This document shows positions 25,964 to 34,427 of a stretch of 46,733 nucleotides of DNA, in pieces; positions within the stretch are counted from its first letter, which is position 1, and each line of letters begins with the position of its first letter. Both the position numbers and the translations under genes were made by a program. The stretch is from contig JAGQYP010000001.1 in the NCBI GenBank assembly GCA_020436025.1, positions 132,815 through 179,547 on the forward strand, given 5' to 3'. This DNA comes from Crocinitomicaceae bacterium (GTDB lineage Bacteria; Bacteroidota; Bacteroidia; Flavobacteriales_D; Crocinitomicaceae). A model generated the notes under the pieces. The model saw only the letters and a program-made list of their open reading frames with translations. It did no database searches and was not told the DNA's origin.

Positions 25964-26299
25964 ATGGCAGAAGTATTAGTACCGATTTCAGTTTTTGCGA
26001 TGTCATTTGGAATAGCTTACATCGCGATCATGTCGAATCACAGAGAAAAAATGTCTATGTTGGAAAAAGGAATTAATCCGAAGGACTATGATTTGGAAAG
26101 AAAAAAACACAAAGACAGCAGAAAAGGAGCAATGGTTTTAATTGCTGTTGGTTTGGGCTTGTTTTTGGGAAATGTAATCCAAGAGAATCATTCAATTCCA
26201 GGCTCTGATGTTGCGATTCCTGCGTTAATCTGTCTTTTTATTGGTATCGCATTATTTGCTTACCACGGAATGGCAAGAAAAGAATCAGCAAACGATTGA
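25964..26299 (+). CDS. DUF6249-like small membrane protein
   Basis: The 111-residue protein has three hydrophobic helices: about 4-24 (VLVPISVFAMSFGIAYIAIM), 52-70 (GAMVLIAVGLGLFLG) and 83-102 (AIPALICLFIGIALFAY). Between the first two is a charged loop, HREKMSMLEKGINPKDYDLE. The R-E-K-M-x-M-L-E-K-G-I/L motif is typical of the DUF6249 family in Bacteroidota and other phyla. Its function is unknown, but it is often encoded directly before an ECF sigma factor, as here, where the sigma start is two bases after its stop. I infer that it is part of the signal chain for that sigma factor. Confidence 0.85.
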   Translation: MAEVLVPISVFAMSFGIAYIAIMSNHREKMSMLEKGINPKDYDLERKKHKDSRKGAMVLIAVGLGLFLGNVIQENHSIPGSDVAIPALICLFIGIALFAYHGMARKESAND

Positions 26300-26300
26300 T

Positions 26301-26855
26301 TTGAAGGACCAAGAAGTAATAGAGAGCGTACTGAACGGGGATAAGAATCAGTTTAGAGTTCTGATCCAGCGTTACGAAGACAGGCTATTTGGTCTGTGTC
26401 TTCGTATGTTGCAAAATAGAGAAAGAGCGGAAGATGTTCTTCAAGAATCTTTTATTGAAATCTATAGGAATTTACCCGCCTATAAATTTAAATCTAGTTT
26501 TTCAACCTGGGCATACACCATAACTTACAGAAGGATATGCAAGGAGTTTAAGCAAGGAAAGAAAAACCTGGTACTAGAGGAATTTGATCAAATTGCAGGC
26601 AAGGAGGAAACTGCTTTTGCGCAACATGACGATTTAGAAGTGGATAATACAGAATTATTAAAAGAAGCCATTAAAACACTAAGTCCCTTGGAGCAGTCCC
26701 TTTTGAGTCTGTATTATTATGACGACCTGAATATTGCAGAAATTTCTGAAATCACGCATCATTCAGAAGGAAAGATTAAAACGGTTTTGTTTCGATTAAG
26801 GGCAAAACTAAAGCAAAAAATAAACGCATTAAGAAAGGAGGCAAGTTATGTCTGA
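26301..26855 (+). CDS. ECF-type RNA polymerase sigma factor (second cassette)
   Basis: The best start is a TTG at 26301 (read as MKDQEVIESVLNGDKNQFR), one base after the DUF6249 stop; upstream the frame overlaps that gene, has no ATG close by, and would add residues unlike the family. The 184-residue product has sigma region 2 (YEDRLFGLCLRMLQNRERAE, DVLQESFIEIYRNL, STWAYTITYRRICKEFK) and region 4 (LSPLEQSLLSLYYYDDLNIAEI, THHSEGKIKTVLFRLRAKLK). The three genes 25964-27222 form one tight unit. The downstream two-helix membrane protein, whose start overlaps by eight bases, is the likely anti-sigma factor. Confidence 0.9.
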   Translation: MKDQEVIESVLNGDKNQFRVLIQRYEDRLFGLCLRMLQNRERAEDVLQESFIEIYRNLPAYKFKSSFSTWAYTITYRRICKEFKQGKKNLVLEEFDQIAGKEETAFAQHDDLEVDNTELLKEAIKTLSPLEQSLLSLYYYDDLNIAEISEITHHSEGKIKTVLFRLRAKLKQKINALRKEASYV

Positions 26856-27222
26856 ATTGAAAAGAGATCTTCCTAAAGAAGCATTCAAAATAGAAGAAAC
26901 CAGCAAATTGAATCTGGAAAATGAGATCATGAGAAAGATTGATAATGTAGAACGCGTCTCAGTGAAGCCTCTTGGCATGAAACCCCAGATGATGGGCGTT
27001 TTGATGGCTCTGTTTTTCTTTTGTTTGGCGTTGATCGGTGTTCTTGCAGATGTCACTACTGATTTTGAAGGATGGAATATTAATGGGTGGAACATGCAAA
27101 AAGTTTTTGGAAAAATTCCTGTAGAACTGCACATTACTTTGTTGATCATGTCGGCTGGATTTTTGCTTTACACCATGTATAGAGCAGTAAGAGATTACAG
27201 CACTGCCACAATTAAATCTTAA
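26848..27222 (+). CDS. Two-helix membrane protein, probable anti-sigma partner
   Basis: The 124-residue protein has a charged cytoplasmic N-terminal segment (MSELKRDLPKEAFKIEE), a first membrane helix at about 48-67 (GVLMALFFFCLALIGVLAD), a short external loop, and a second helix at about 91-110 (ELHITLLIMSAGFLLYTMY). It overlaps the end of the sigma gene by eight bases, so translation is coupled. It does not match a named family that I recognise. The position immediately after an ECF sigma gene and the N-in topology suggest sigma sequestration, which is inference. Its last four bases overlap the end of the converging metallo-beta-lactamase gene. Confidence 0.7.
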   Translation: MSELKRDLPKEAFKIEETSKLNLENEIMRKIDNVERVSVKPLGMKPQMMGVLMALFFFCLALIGVLADVTTDFEGWNINGWNMQKVFGKIPVELHITLLIMSAGFLLYTMYRAVRDYSTATIKS

Positions 27223-27935
27223 TTCGGGTGGAAAAGTTGAATAGTATAGTTGAACAACTCACGGCCACCTGTTTTACCGTGTCCGGGGACGATAGTTTCA
27301 GCTTTTTTGAATTTATTCTGGACCTTCTGAACTGTTTTTGACCAGGTTTTAAGGTTAGCATCAGCTAAATTTCCCTTTTTAGCATTCATCTCTTTGATCA
27401 TGCAACCCCCAAAAAGCACTTTTTCGCTTGGAATATAGGTGACGATATTGTCGGGACTGTGTGCCTCTCCTGGAAAGTAGTTGATGAGTTCTTGTTTGCC
27501 TATGGTCAAAACCAATTCTTTTTTAAACCCATTTTCAGGGACAGACAAGGAATCTCTTTTAGCCAATTCAATGCACTTCTCAGAAGCATAAGAAGGAATT
27601 CCTTTTGCATGGTAATAGTTTAGCGTATTTAAGCAATCGTCGTGATAGTGATTCACAATGACCGCCACGGGTTTTGCTTTTTTATCAATGGTAATGAAGT
27701 TGTAAAGGAGCATGGCGCCCATGGAATCTATAGGAGTGTCAATTATTGCTGCTTCACCTTCAGAAAGGTATACTAGACCATTGCAGGGAAATGTGCCATA
27801 ATTTGGAATGTGAAGATAGGAGGTGTGTTGGTAGACATTTTCTGATATTCTTTGAATTTCAATGATTTCTCTTTGATTTTCATCTGAAAAACTTAAATTC
27901 AAATAGAAGGGAAATAAGAGTACAAACAACATCAT
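27219..27935 (-). CDS. Subclass-B1-like metallo-beta-lactamase
   Basis: The 238-residue protein has a short signal peptide and one metallo-beta-lactamase fold. All six B1 zinc ligands are visible: His96, His98 and Asp100 in NHYHDDC, His159 in EAHSPDN, Cys178 in FGGCMIK, and His219 in PGHG. The neighbourhoods VLFGGCMIKEMN, GNLADAN and YASEKCIELAKRDSLSVPENGF resemble the CcrA/CfiA branch of chromosomal Bacteroidota enzymes. B1 enzymes hydrolyse beta-lactams, including carbapenems, in the periplasm. The usual GG after the HxHxD motif is NT here, so activity and spectrum are uncertain, and a non-lactamase hydrolase is possible. No mobile element or resistance cassette adjoins it, so it looks intrinsic. 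Confidence 0.85.
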   Translation of the reverse strand: MMLFVLLFPFYLNLSFSDENQREIIEIQRISENVYQHTSYLHIPNYGTFPCNGLVYLSEGEAAIIDTPIDSMGAMLLYNFITIDKKAKPVAVIVNHYHDDCLNTLNYYHAKGIPSYASEKCIELAKRDSLSVPENGFKKELVLTIGKQELINYFPGEAHSPDNIVTYIPSEKVLFGGCMIKEMNAKKGNLADANLKTWSKTVQKVQNKFKKAETIVPGHGKTGGRELFNYTIQLFHPN

Positions 27936-28009
27936 GATCCTAAATTAAGGATTTTCTTTAAAAGGCATGCAATTTGCAACATTCAAAGGAAAAAAACGTT
28001 GAATTGAAT

Positions 28010-28489
28010 ATGTTGAGGTTTTTGATAATAGGATGTTTCAGCATTGTATTAGGTTCTGGATTTGCTCAAGTTCAGGCCAACGATTCGTTATATCAAAACT
28101 TTACTCGCCACAACAAAGTAGATAGTCTTTATTTATACCAGAAATTCAAATGGAAAGGGAATGAGTTTGAGCTAATAGGTGTAGAAAAAGTTGACCCATT
28201 CGTTTTTGAAATTTCTTCGAAAGGTGGATTGATTAACATCACGACCCCGTCAATGAATGAAGATTTCATTTATAAAGGTGAAAAATTGGACTTCATGGGT
28301 GTTCGTTTGGATTCAGGAAATGTTGTCATGCATCTGGATGTGAAGGGGTTTTTGTATGAAGATCAAAATCAAGGTGTGGAATCTTATTTTTACTTCTTTC
28401 TGGATCAAACAGATCGCATTTACAGAATGGTGAAAACCAAGAAAAGAGAAGACATCTTGCTGTACTTTATATCTCCAAAGGACAATTAG
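28010..28489 (+). CDS. Exported protein of unknown function
   Basis: The ATG at 28010 gives 159 residues with a signal peptide (MLRFLIIGCFSIVLGSGFAQ). The mature part is beta-rich with alternating charged and hydrophobic residues (FKWKGNEFELIGVEKVDPFVFE, FYFFLDQTDRIYRMVKTKKRED). I recognise no family. It diverges from the metallo-beta-lactamase gene by 74 bases and converges with the next unknown exported gene. An in-frame TTG at 27974 would spoil the signal peptide, so I prefer the ATG. Confidence 0.7.
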   Translation: MLRFLIIGCFSIVLGSGFAQVQANDSLYQNFTRHNKVDSLYLYQKFKWKGNEFELIGVEKVDPFVFEISSKGGLINITTPSMNEDFIYKGEKLDFMGVRLDSGNVVMHLDVKGFLYEDQNQGVESYFYFFLDQTDRIYRMVKTKKREDILLYFISPKDN

Positions 28490-28491
28490 CC

Positions 28492-28986
28492 CTATTTTTT
28501 ATAAGGCCGAATCAGACAAAACTCTGGGTTTTCGAATCGAATACCCGTGTAATTATACCCGGTTTCTTTTGTTCCTTTCATTTCCATGATCTGGGTAATG
28601 TGTACTTTGGAGCCGTTGTATTCCAGGTAGTAGTCGTAAGATTTCCCTGATAATCCACTTTTCACGGTGAGTAGAAACAGGTCAATTCCTTTTTTGTCTT
28701 TTACAGCTAGGATGTTTGTTATTTTGTAGACTTGAGAAATCATTTCTTTTTTCCCTTCCTTGCTTTTGTAAGGTCCTGGCGTGTGAACAAAAAGGGAGTC
28801 GCTAAACGAAATCGTAAATGTATTTTCTTGTTTGATTTTTGAAATAACTTCACCATTAGTCAAAGCAAATTGATCCGAGTTCTTTATGGCAACACTTGAA
28901 CTTGTTTTTATGGTAAATCCAGGCACTTTCTGAGAAAATAGAAAGCCAGTTATTAGCAGAAAGCTTAAAAATAAAAGATGTTTCAT
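28492..28986 (-). CDS. Exported protein of unknown function, downstream of WD40-caspase
   Basis: The 164-residue protein starts with a signal peptide (MKHLLFLSFLLITGFLFSQ) and is otherwise beta-rich without cysteines typical of a lipoprotein. It follows the WD40-caspase gene on the same strand after 31 bases and may be co-transcribed and functionally linked, for example as substrate or accessory. I do not recognise the family. It ends two bases from the converging exported gene. Confidence 0.7.
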   Translation of the reverse strand: MKHLLFLSFLLITGFLFSQKVPGFTIKTSSSVAIKNSDQFALTNGEVISKIKQENTFTISFSDSLFVHTPGPYKSKEGKKEMISQVYKITNILAVKDKKGIDLFLLTVKSGLSGKSYDYYLEYNGSKVHITQIMEMKGTKETGYNYTGIRFENPEFCLIRPYKK

Positions 28987-29017
28987 AATGTCTGTTTAAC
29001 CCTAAAAGTTAAGGATA

Positions 29018-32000
29018 TTATTTAATTCTCAAATCCAAAGCGATGTTGGATTGTCTTAAATTTGGCCTTTGTTGTCCATGGGAAAGATAATACACCTGAT
29101 TGGTCACATAATTTAATAATTCAAGAATATTGATGGAGCCGTCATTATCCAAATCACCATGATTTTCTTTTAGTCCTTTCAATAGACAATAGGTGAACAG
29201 ACCGTTTTTCCATTTATCTCCTTCCATTGAAAATTCAACACCACTTGATGAGGAAAGAATTACGGCGCCGTTGTTGGTTCTTAAGTCACTAAAAAGAGCA
29301 GACATGTAGTTGGCTTTTTGCTGATAAGCATTGGAATAAGTGAGAGAGGTGGACCCTCTGAATGTCAATTCGCCATCACTTATTTTTTCTTCTGTTTTCA
29401 CTACTTCTTCGTCTTCAAGTTCACCGGAGTGACATGTATCCATGAATAGAACTTTATTGATAGAAGCCACATTCGAAAGTAAATCTTCTAAGTCATAGAA
29501 GGAAATGCCATATTTTGCTGGGTCTTGGAAATCCATATCATGGGTTGCGTAGAAATAATTGAACTGATCATCCAATACTCCGTGACCCGCGATGAATACA
29601 ATTACCACATCATTTTCTTTCGCTTTGGCCAAAAATTTCTTAATGTCTTCTAATTTTTCTTTAGTAACTAAATCGTTAGTTAGTAAAAGATTGTTCACTT
29701 TCCCAAAAGCTTGTGATTTACTAATTTCAGCATAAAAATCTTTCGTGTCTTTCGCGGCATATTTAAGGTTGAAACTCTTGTTGGAGTATTCGGAAACGCC
29801 CATGCACACTAAATATAATTCAGGTTTTTCTTCCACATCATAGGTGATTTCATAATAATCTTTAAGTCCAAAATTTCCTTCTTTTTTAGGACAGATCTCA
29901 AGCTTGTTTTTGCCTGGTATTAAAGTATAGGTAATTTCTACTTCGTTCCCTTTTTTCTTGATTTTTGGATGAACAGGAACATTGTTATTGAAGAAAGCCA
30001 AGTCTTCTGTGGATAGCTTGCTTGGTAGTGTACATTTCATTCTAAGCTCTTTTTCCAAGGTTCGAACAGAAAACTCATTTTTATTGTTGAACTCTAAGAA
30101 TGGTAGATCAAGATTATACAAGTCACCTGTCTTTTTTACTCTGGATTGAACAATTTCAGCATAAAAATCGATGGTTTCCTGGTCAGAATAAGGTGAGTTT
30201 TTCAAAACTAGATCCGGACGGTTAAATTCCAAATCAAAATAGGAGCCTGGATACACTTTGTCGTTGTAGTAAAAAGCCAAGTTTTTATGGGCTGAATTGG
30301 AAGAAATATAATAACCCTCTTGGTTTACAGCTACGGCTCCATGGTCCTTTAATGTATAAATCTCGTAAACTTCATTTAAAGAATTTGAATTCGAATCGTT
30401 TTTAAAAAGTCGGATAATGCGATCATCACCATTAATTGCAATTAACTGATTGTCGGCCGAAATGGTCATTTCATCTGAAATAGTATTAGGAACAATTGTT
30501 TGGTATAACATTTTGCCCGAAAAAGGATCTACAACTTGAAGTTTTCGAGTATATCCGGAAGCAGCCACTTTATTGGAAGTACCTAAAAATTTTACGGTGG
30601 CTACTTCGCCTGGAGCAACTTTATTTCTTTGAACCAGTTTATTTTTCTCCAGATCGTACAACCAGTATTCGTCTTCAAGTGTACCTGCAACCAAGTAATT
30701 TTCAAAGATATCGGCATCATTTAAATCCCAAGGTAATTGAACAGACTTCCCATTGACATTCATACCTTTGGGGTCACCAGAAACAACATATTTACCTGAA
30801 TTATCGACGCAAACGATTTTTTTATTGTTTTTATAAGTACCTACTAGACTTTTGTTTACCAAGTCAAAATGATAGATTTTATTATCACGCATATAGGCCA
30901 AATACTTTTCATTATCCGAAAGCTTCATGTTGTAAGGTCGATAGGTGAGCGTGTCGGCTTTGATTAAAAACAACATGGATTTTACATCATAATACAATTC
31001 GTGGTCTTTTTCTTTGATCGATTCAAATTGGTATGTGAAGTCCTCATAACTTTCTTCAAAAGCAGGCAAACTGGTAAATATCCCCGTTTTTAAGTCCCAG
31101 TGATTTGAATAATAACCAGAAAAAGCAATGGTAGAATCCGGATGAAATTGGATCCATTTTGGAATGTCAGACTCTTGTCTAAGCAATTTGTAAGGAACCC
31201 TTCTAGAACTGGTGTCGCCGTAATTCAATAAGTCTAAAATGGTAATGTTGAGGTCAGTTCCTGCTACTGCTGCATAGCGATCATTTCTCGAAAAGATGCA
31301 TTTAGTAATAAAAGGATGTTTTGTCACCACAGCTTGTTTGATCATGGTTTCCAGTCGGACAATATCTACGTGACCTTTTTCTTGCCCGCTTATCAGCCAT
31401 TCACTACTATTGGAAATAGCAATTTCTGAGACCACAGTTTTATTTGAAATTATTTGTTTTACAGGAGTAGGATATCCTCCAAGATCTTTTAAATCCGGCA
31501 TTTGCATTAATTCAACTTTACCTGTTTGGAGATGTAATAACATTAAACTTCGGTCGGGAGAAAAGGAAATGCTCTTAATAGCTGTCTCAAAATTGTGATC
31601 GATATAAGTTTTGCCATCTTCTACCCCAATGGCTTTGAATTGACCGTTATTGTCCCCCGTGAAAAATAACTTTGAATTTGTTGAAAGGACTGCTTGATTC
31701 AAGAAATCCGCTTCTACATCGTAGTTTTTGTGAAGCTTGTTGGTTGTGGCGTCATAAATGCCCACTTTTCCTGTTGGAGATGAAGCAATCCAATACACGT
31801 CATCTCTGCCATAAGCCGCATGGTAAATAGGCGCTCCAAAAGGGATGCTTTCAAGGAGTTTGTAGGTCTTGGCGTCCCAAATTTTAATTGTAGAGTCTTC
31901 TCCGGCGGTTAAAAAGCGGTCCCCTTTTTCGTTGACACTAACCGCATGAATAGGTCTTCGGTGTTCGTTTAAAGTGATAATGGGCATTTTAGAAGCGATG

Positions 32001-32173
32001 TCCCAGATGACAATCTTCTGGTCAAAACCAACTGAAATTAATTTATCAGAGGAGGCCGTAAATTCAATATCTGAGATAAAGAGGTTGTTCCCTGAGGGAG
32101 GTAGAATTCTTTTTTGCTGACTAAAGGCGGTAAGAGAAAAGATGAGTAATAAGATGTAAAAGAAAATTTTCAT
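29018..32173 (-). CDS. Exported WD40-repeat protein with C-terminal caspase (C14) domain
   Basis: The 1051-residue protein carries a signal peptide (MKIFFYILLLIFSLTAFSQ). Residues about 25-640 form WD40 propellers (KIVIWDIASKMPIITLNEH, IKIWDAKTYKLLESIPFG). Residues about 780-1051 are a caspase-like clan CD domain (YLVCMGVSEYSNKSF at the start) with a complete dyad: His864 in FIAGHGVLDD and Cys914 in FMDTCHSGE. Near residue 1005 there is an EF-hand-like DLDNDGSINILEL loop. Bacterial caspase-like proteases cleave after Arg or Lys, and WD40 fusions usually sense a ligand. Secretion to the periplasm distinguishes it from cytoplasmic immunity caspases. The downstream gene at 28492 may be its partner. 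Confidence 0.9.
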   Translation of the reverse strand: MKIFFYILLLIFSLTAFSQQKRILPPSGNNLFISDIEFTASSDKLISVGFDQKIVIWDIASKMPIITLNEHRRPIHAVSVNEKGDRFLTAGEDSTIKIWDAKTYKLLESIPFGAPIYHAAYGRDDVYWIASSPTGKVGIYDATTNKLHKNYDVEADFLNQAVLSTNSKLFFTGDNNGQFKAIGVEDGKTYIDHNFETAIKSISFSPDRSLMLLHLQTGKVELMQMPDLKDLGGYPTPVKQIISNKTVVSEIAISNSSEWLISGQEKGHVDIVRLETMIKQAVVTKHPFITKCIFSRNDRYAAVAGTDLNITILDLLNYGDTSSRRVPYKLLRQESDIPKWIQFHPDSTIAFSGYYSNHWDLKTGIFTSLPAFEESYEDFTYQFESIKEKDHELYYDVKSMLFLIKADTLTYRPYNMKLSDNEKYLAYMRDNKIYHFDLVNKSLVGTYKNNKKIVCVDNSGKYVVSGDPKGMNVNGKSVQLPWDLNDADIFENYLVAGTLEDEYWLYDLEKNKLVQRNKVAPGEVATVKFLGTSNKVAASGYTRKLQVVDPFSGKMLYQTIVPNTISDEMTISADNQLIAINGDDRIIRLFKNDSNSNSLNEVYEIYTLKDHGAVAVNQEGYYISSNSAHKNLAFYYNDKVYPGSYFDLEFNRPDLVLKNSPYSDQETIDFYAEIVQSRVKKTGDLYNLDLPFLEFNNKNEFSVRTLEKELRMKCTLPSKLSTEDLAFFNNNVPVHPKIKKKGNEVEITYTLIPGKNKLEICPKKEGNFGLKDYYEITYDVEEKPELYLVCMGVSEYSNKSFNLKYAAKDTKDFYAEISKSQAFGKVNNLLLTNDLVTKEKLEDIKKFLAKAKENDVVIVFIAGHGVLDDQFNYFYATHDMDFQDPAKYGISFYDLEDLLSNVASINKVLFMDTCHSGELEDEEVVKTEEKISDGELTFRGSTSLTYSNAYQQKANYMSALFSDLRTNNGAVILSSSSGVEFSMEGDKWKNGLFTYCLLKGLKENHGDLDNDGSINILELLNYVTNQVYYLSHGQQRPNLRQSNIALDLRIK

Positions 32174-32219
32174 ATTGACAATATAAATTGCTAGGAATCA
32201 AACCGTAAGTCAAATTTAG

Positions 32220-32687
32220 TTAGATCTTTAGAAATCTCTTCCATTTCGGTTTATTTTCTGGAACATGCCCTTCAGATTTTAAATATTCCAGGATGACTTT
32301 TCTTCTGTTTTTTAAATGTTGGTCCAAGTCTTTTGAGATTTTTTGTCCATTCAATGACTCAATAAAGTTTAATGCATCTATTTGATGCTTAAAAACTTTG
32401 CCTTGAATGGGATTGTTTTCGGCATATTGAAAGTACAATGGTCTAAGGAACTCAGCTGTCTCAGAATTAATCTGAAGTAGACTTTTAGCTACGCCCCATC
32501 TTTTTCGAATCAAACCCATAGAGGCTTCATTTAACTGGAATTCATCAAGAGCAATTAGTCTGGAAATGGTTTCTTCAGAACAGGAGTTTTTCTCTAAATA
32601 GGAATTTCTATTGAATAAAAATTCATTTCTTTCCTCTTTCTGAGTGAGGAGCAATGTGAGTAAATATTGATATTCTTTCAGACTCAA
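32220..32687 (-). CDS. Small helical partner of the MNIO enzyme
   Basis: The 155-residue, mostly helical protein starts with a TTG whose TTGA overlaps the stop of the MNIO gene. Recognisable patterns are LIALDEFQLNEASMGLIRKR near residues 44-63 and FLRPLYFQYAENNP near 83-96. They recall, by layout only, the small proteins that accompany DUF692 enzymes in other phyla (DUF2063-type or SCO6045-like partners that bind the precursor). I infer a substrate-recruiting role. The C-terminus is basic (KPKWKRFLK). It is the last gene of the five-gene operon 36103-32220. Confidence 0.65.
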   Translation of the reverse strand: MSLKEYQYLLTLLLTQKEERNEFLFNRNSYLEKNSCSEETISRLIALDEFQLNEASMGLIRKRWGVAKSLLQINSETAEFLRPLYFQYAENNPIQGKVFKHQIDALNFIESLNGQKISKDLDQHLKNRRKVILEYLKSEGHVPENKPKWKRFLKI

Positions 32688-33514
32688 TTGAATAAAATGT
32701 TTTTGGCTCGTTTGGTTTCGGATCGTAAATCTAGCATGGATCCAAATTTGTTATCACGTTCTAGTATACTGCCTTTCAGGTTCGGGCATTTTGCTTTGAT
32801 ATAGGTCATAAGTTCCCATATGGGCTCCTGAGTGGGATAGGAATGATTGTCAATTAAAAAATCATCTCTTAGATCATGACCCACATAATGTATTTGAACT
32901 ACATTGTTAGTTTCAATGGTGCTGAGCCATTCTTTGTAATCATAGTTATGATTCGTAGAGTTGATGTATAAGTTGGTAATATCCAATAACATACCTATAT
33001 CGGGGTTGGCTTCAAATAGATTTTTCAAAAAGGCGGCTTCAGTCATTTGTTGAATGGGATCGTTCAAGATATAAGTAATATTTTCCAGAATTAAGGGGGT
33101 TTCGATAATACGTTGAGTCTCTTCTAAATTTTTAGAAAATACATCAAGAGCTTCCTGAGTATAGGGTGATGGGGTTAAGTGGCCAATCTCAATGCCATGG
33201 CAATTGGTGAATGCGATGTGTTCACTCCAATAGGGAGGTTTGATTTTCTCTAATAGTTTAGCTACGGACTCAAGGTACTTTAAATCCACCCCTTCAGCTG
33301 ATCCTAATGAACATCCAATAAAATGAGGGATGACGGTGTATTCAGCCATCAGTTCCATCAGTTCTTGTTGCATATAGGCTGATTTTCCCATGAAGTGTTC
33401 ACCAATCACCTCTACAAAATCCACCTCAGAATGATCAAAAATCAGTTCGTCTTTGATTTCATTGCGGTACCCTATTCCGGAACCCAAAACTGGTATTTGT
33501 TTCATGTTCTTCAT
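32684..33514 (-). CDS. DUF692-family multinuclear non-heme iron oxidative (MNIO) enzyme
   Basis: The 276-residue protein is a TIM-barrel MNIO (UPF0276) enzyme. Likely metal ligands are visible in the family's positions: His64 in PHFIGCSLG, Glu98-His99 in WSEHIAF, Glu144-Asn145 in LENITY, Asp178 and Asn181 in LLDITNLY, His209 and His213 in IHYVGH, and Glu252 in LERD. Characterised members (MbnB, TglH, bufferin enzymes) use an iron cluster to turn peptide cysteines into oxazolone-thioamides, thiooxazoles or related groups. Here the gene is coupled at both ends: it starts inside the stop of a Cys-tailed membrane protein and its stop overlaps the partner start. The tails of the two upstream proteins are the obvious candidate substrates. 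Confidence 0.93.
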   Translation of the reverse strand: MKNMKQIPVLGSGIGYRNEIKDELIFDHSEVDFVEVIGEHFMGKSAYMQQELMELMAEYTVIPHFIGCSLGSAEGVDLKYLESVAKLLEKIKPPYWSEHIAFTNCHGIEIGHLTPSPYTQEALDVFSKNLEETQRIIETPLILENITYILNDPIQQMTEAAFLKNLFEANPDIGMLLDITNLYINSTNHNYDYKEWLSTIETNNVVQIHYVGHDLRDDFLIDNHSYPTQEPIWELMTYIKAKCPNLKGSILERDNKFGSMLDLRSETKRAKNILFN

Positions 33515-34416
33515 TCAGAACAGCTGCAGGAATCACATGAGCTACAAGAATCCACCCCAACACCTGGAATACTTTCATCCAGATCTTTCTTTTCAGTTGA
33601 AACAGCAATCGGAAAGGGTCTTTGAATGGCGGCATATTCTCTAAATTTCTTGATTTTTTCGGATAGAATAAATTGTTCATCTAGGGATGCCAGAATGAAG
33701 TTTTCTCTTGGACTTCTTTGTTTGTTTTCCAAATCTTTTCGAGTGTTTTGAATGTATTTTTTTCCTTTTGGAGTGAGTCTTGGATGGTAAAATACGACTG
33801 CAATAATGAATAAACCGATGATGAGTAAGGTCATTTCCACGAAAATGGCAACCACCATTTTGTCATTCTCTCCCCTGCTCATGGCCACCATGATTGAAAT
33901 CACGAAAAAGATTATACTGGCGAAAATGTAAATTCCATTCTGAAGCTTTAGTCTGCTTTTTGGGAACATTAAGCCCGCATTCAACCAGTTTTGTTTGTAT
34001 CGATCTATAACATTGGAAGCGGCTCTTTCTAGCCCATATCCATGTTCTTTTAGAAAACTGAGGTAATCCATGTATTCTGATTTCATTCTCTGATAAACAA
34101 AATTTTCCAGAGGATGTAAATTTTCAATCTGTTCATTGCTGGCAGGAAGCCTTTTAACTCCAATCGTATTTGACTGAGAAAAGTGGTACTCAACTAAACC
34201 CTTTTCTATTAAATTTTGGACAATTCTGTGAATGACTTCAGCATCCTTTTTGGTCATGTATAAAATGACATATGCATCCAAAGGAGGTGGAATTTTGACT
34301 AGGGTTTTGGGATTAATCAGATGCAAAGATTTGCGAACAAAAATTAAAAATAGGGTCATGATAAGCGGGTAGAGCCACCAGATGACAGAATTCGGAATAG
34401 ATGCTAAAAAGCTCAT
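33511..34416 (-). CDS. TIGR04222-like membrane protein with Cys-rich tail (4 Cys)
   Basis: The 301-residue protein is a paralogue of the next upstream gene. It has an N-terminal helix (about 10-30, VIWWLYPLIMTLFLIFVRKS), a cytoplasmic helical domain starting LVKIPPPLDAYVILYMTKKD, two helices at about 150-215 (IYIFASIIFFVISIMVAMS, MTLLIIGLFIIAVVFY), and a C-terminal tail at about 284-301 containing PGVGVDSCSSCDSCSCSE with four Cys. The hydrophobic layout and D-A/G-Y-x-x-x-Y signature match TIGR04222 (near_uncomplex). Its stop TGA overlaps the ATG of the MNIO gene. I infer that the tail is modified by that enzyme, while the rest anchors it in the inner membrane. Confidence 0.8.
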   Translation of the reverse strand: MSFLASIPNSVIWWLYPLIMTLFLIFVRKSLHLINPKTLVKIPPPLDAYVILYMTKKDAEVIHRIVQNLIEKGLVEYHFSQSNTIGVKRLPASNEQIENLHPLENFVYQRMKSEYMDYLSFLKEHGYGLERAASNVIDRYKQNWLNAGLMFPKSRLKLQNGIYIFASIIFFVISIMVAMSRGENDKMVVAIFVEMTLLIIGLFIIAVVFYHPRLTPKGKKYIQNTRKDLENKQRSPRENFILASLDEQFILSEKIKKFREYAAIQRPFPIAVSTEKKDLDESIPGVGVDSCSSCDSCSCSE

Positions 34417-34427
34417 AATGTTTTAAA

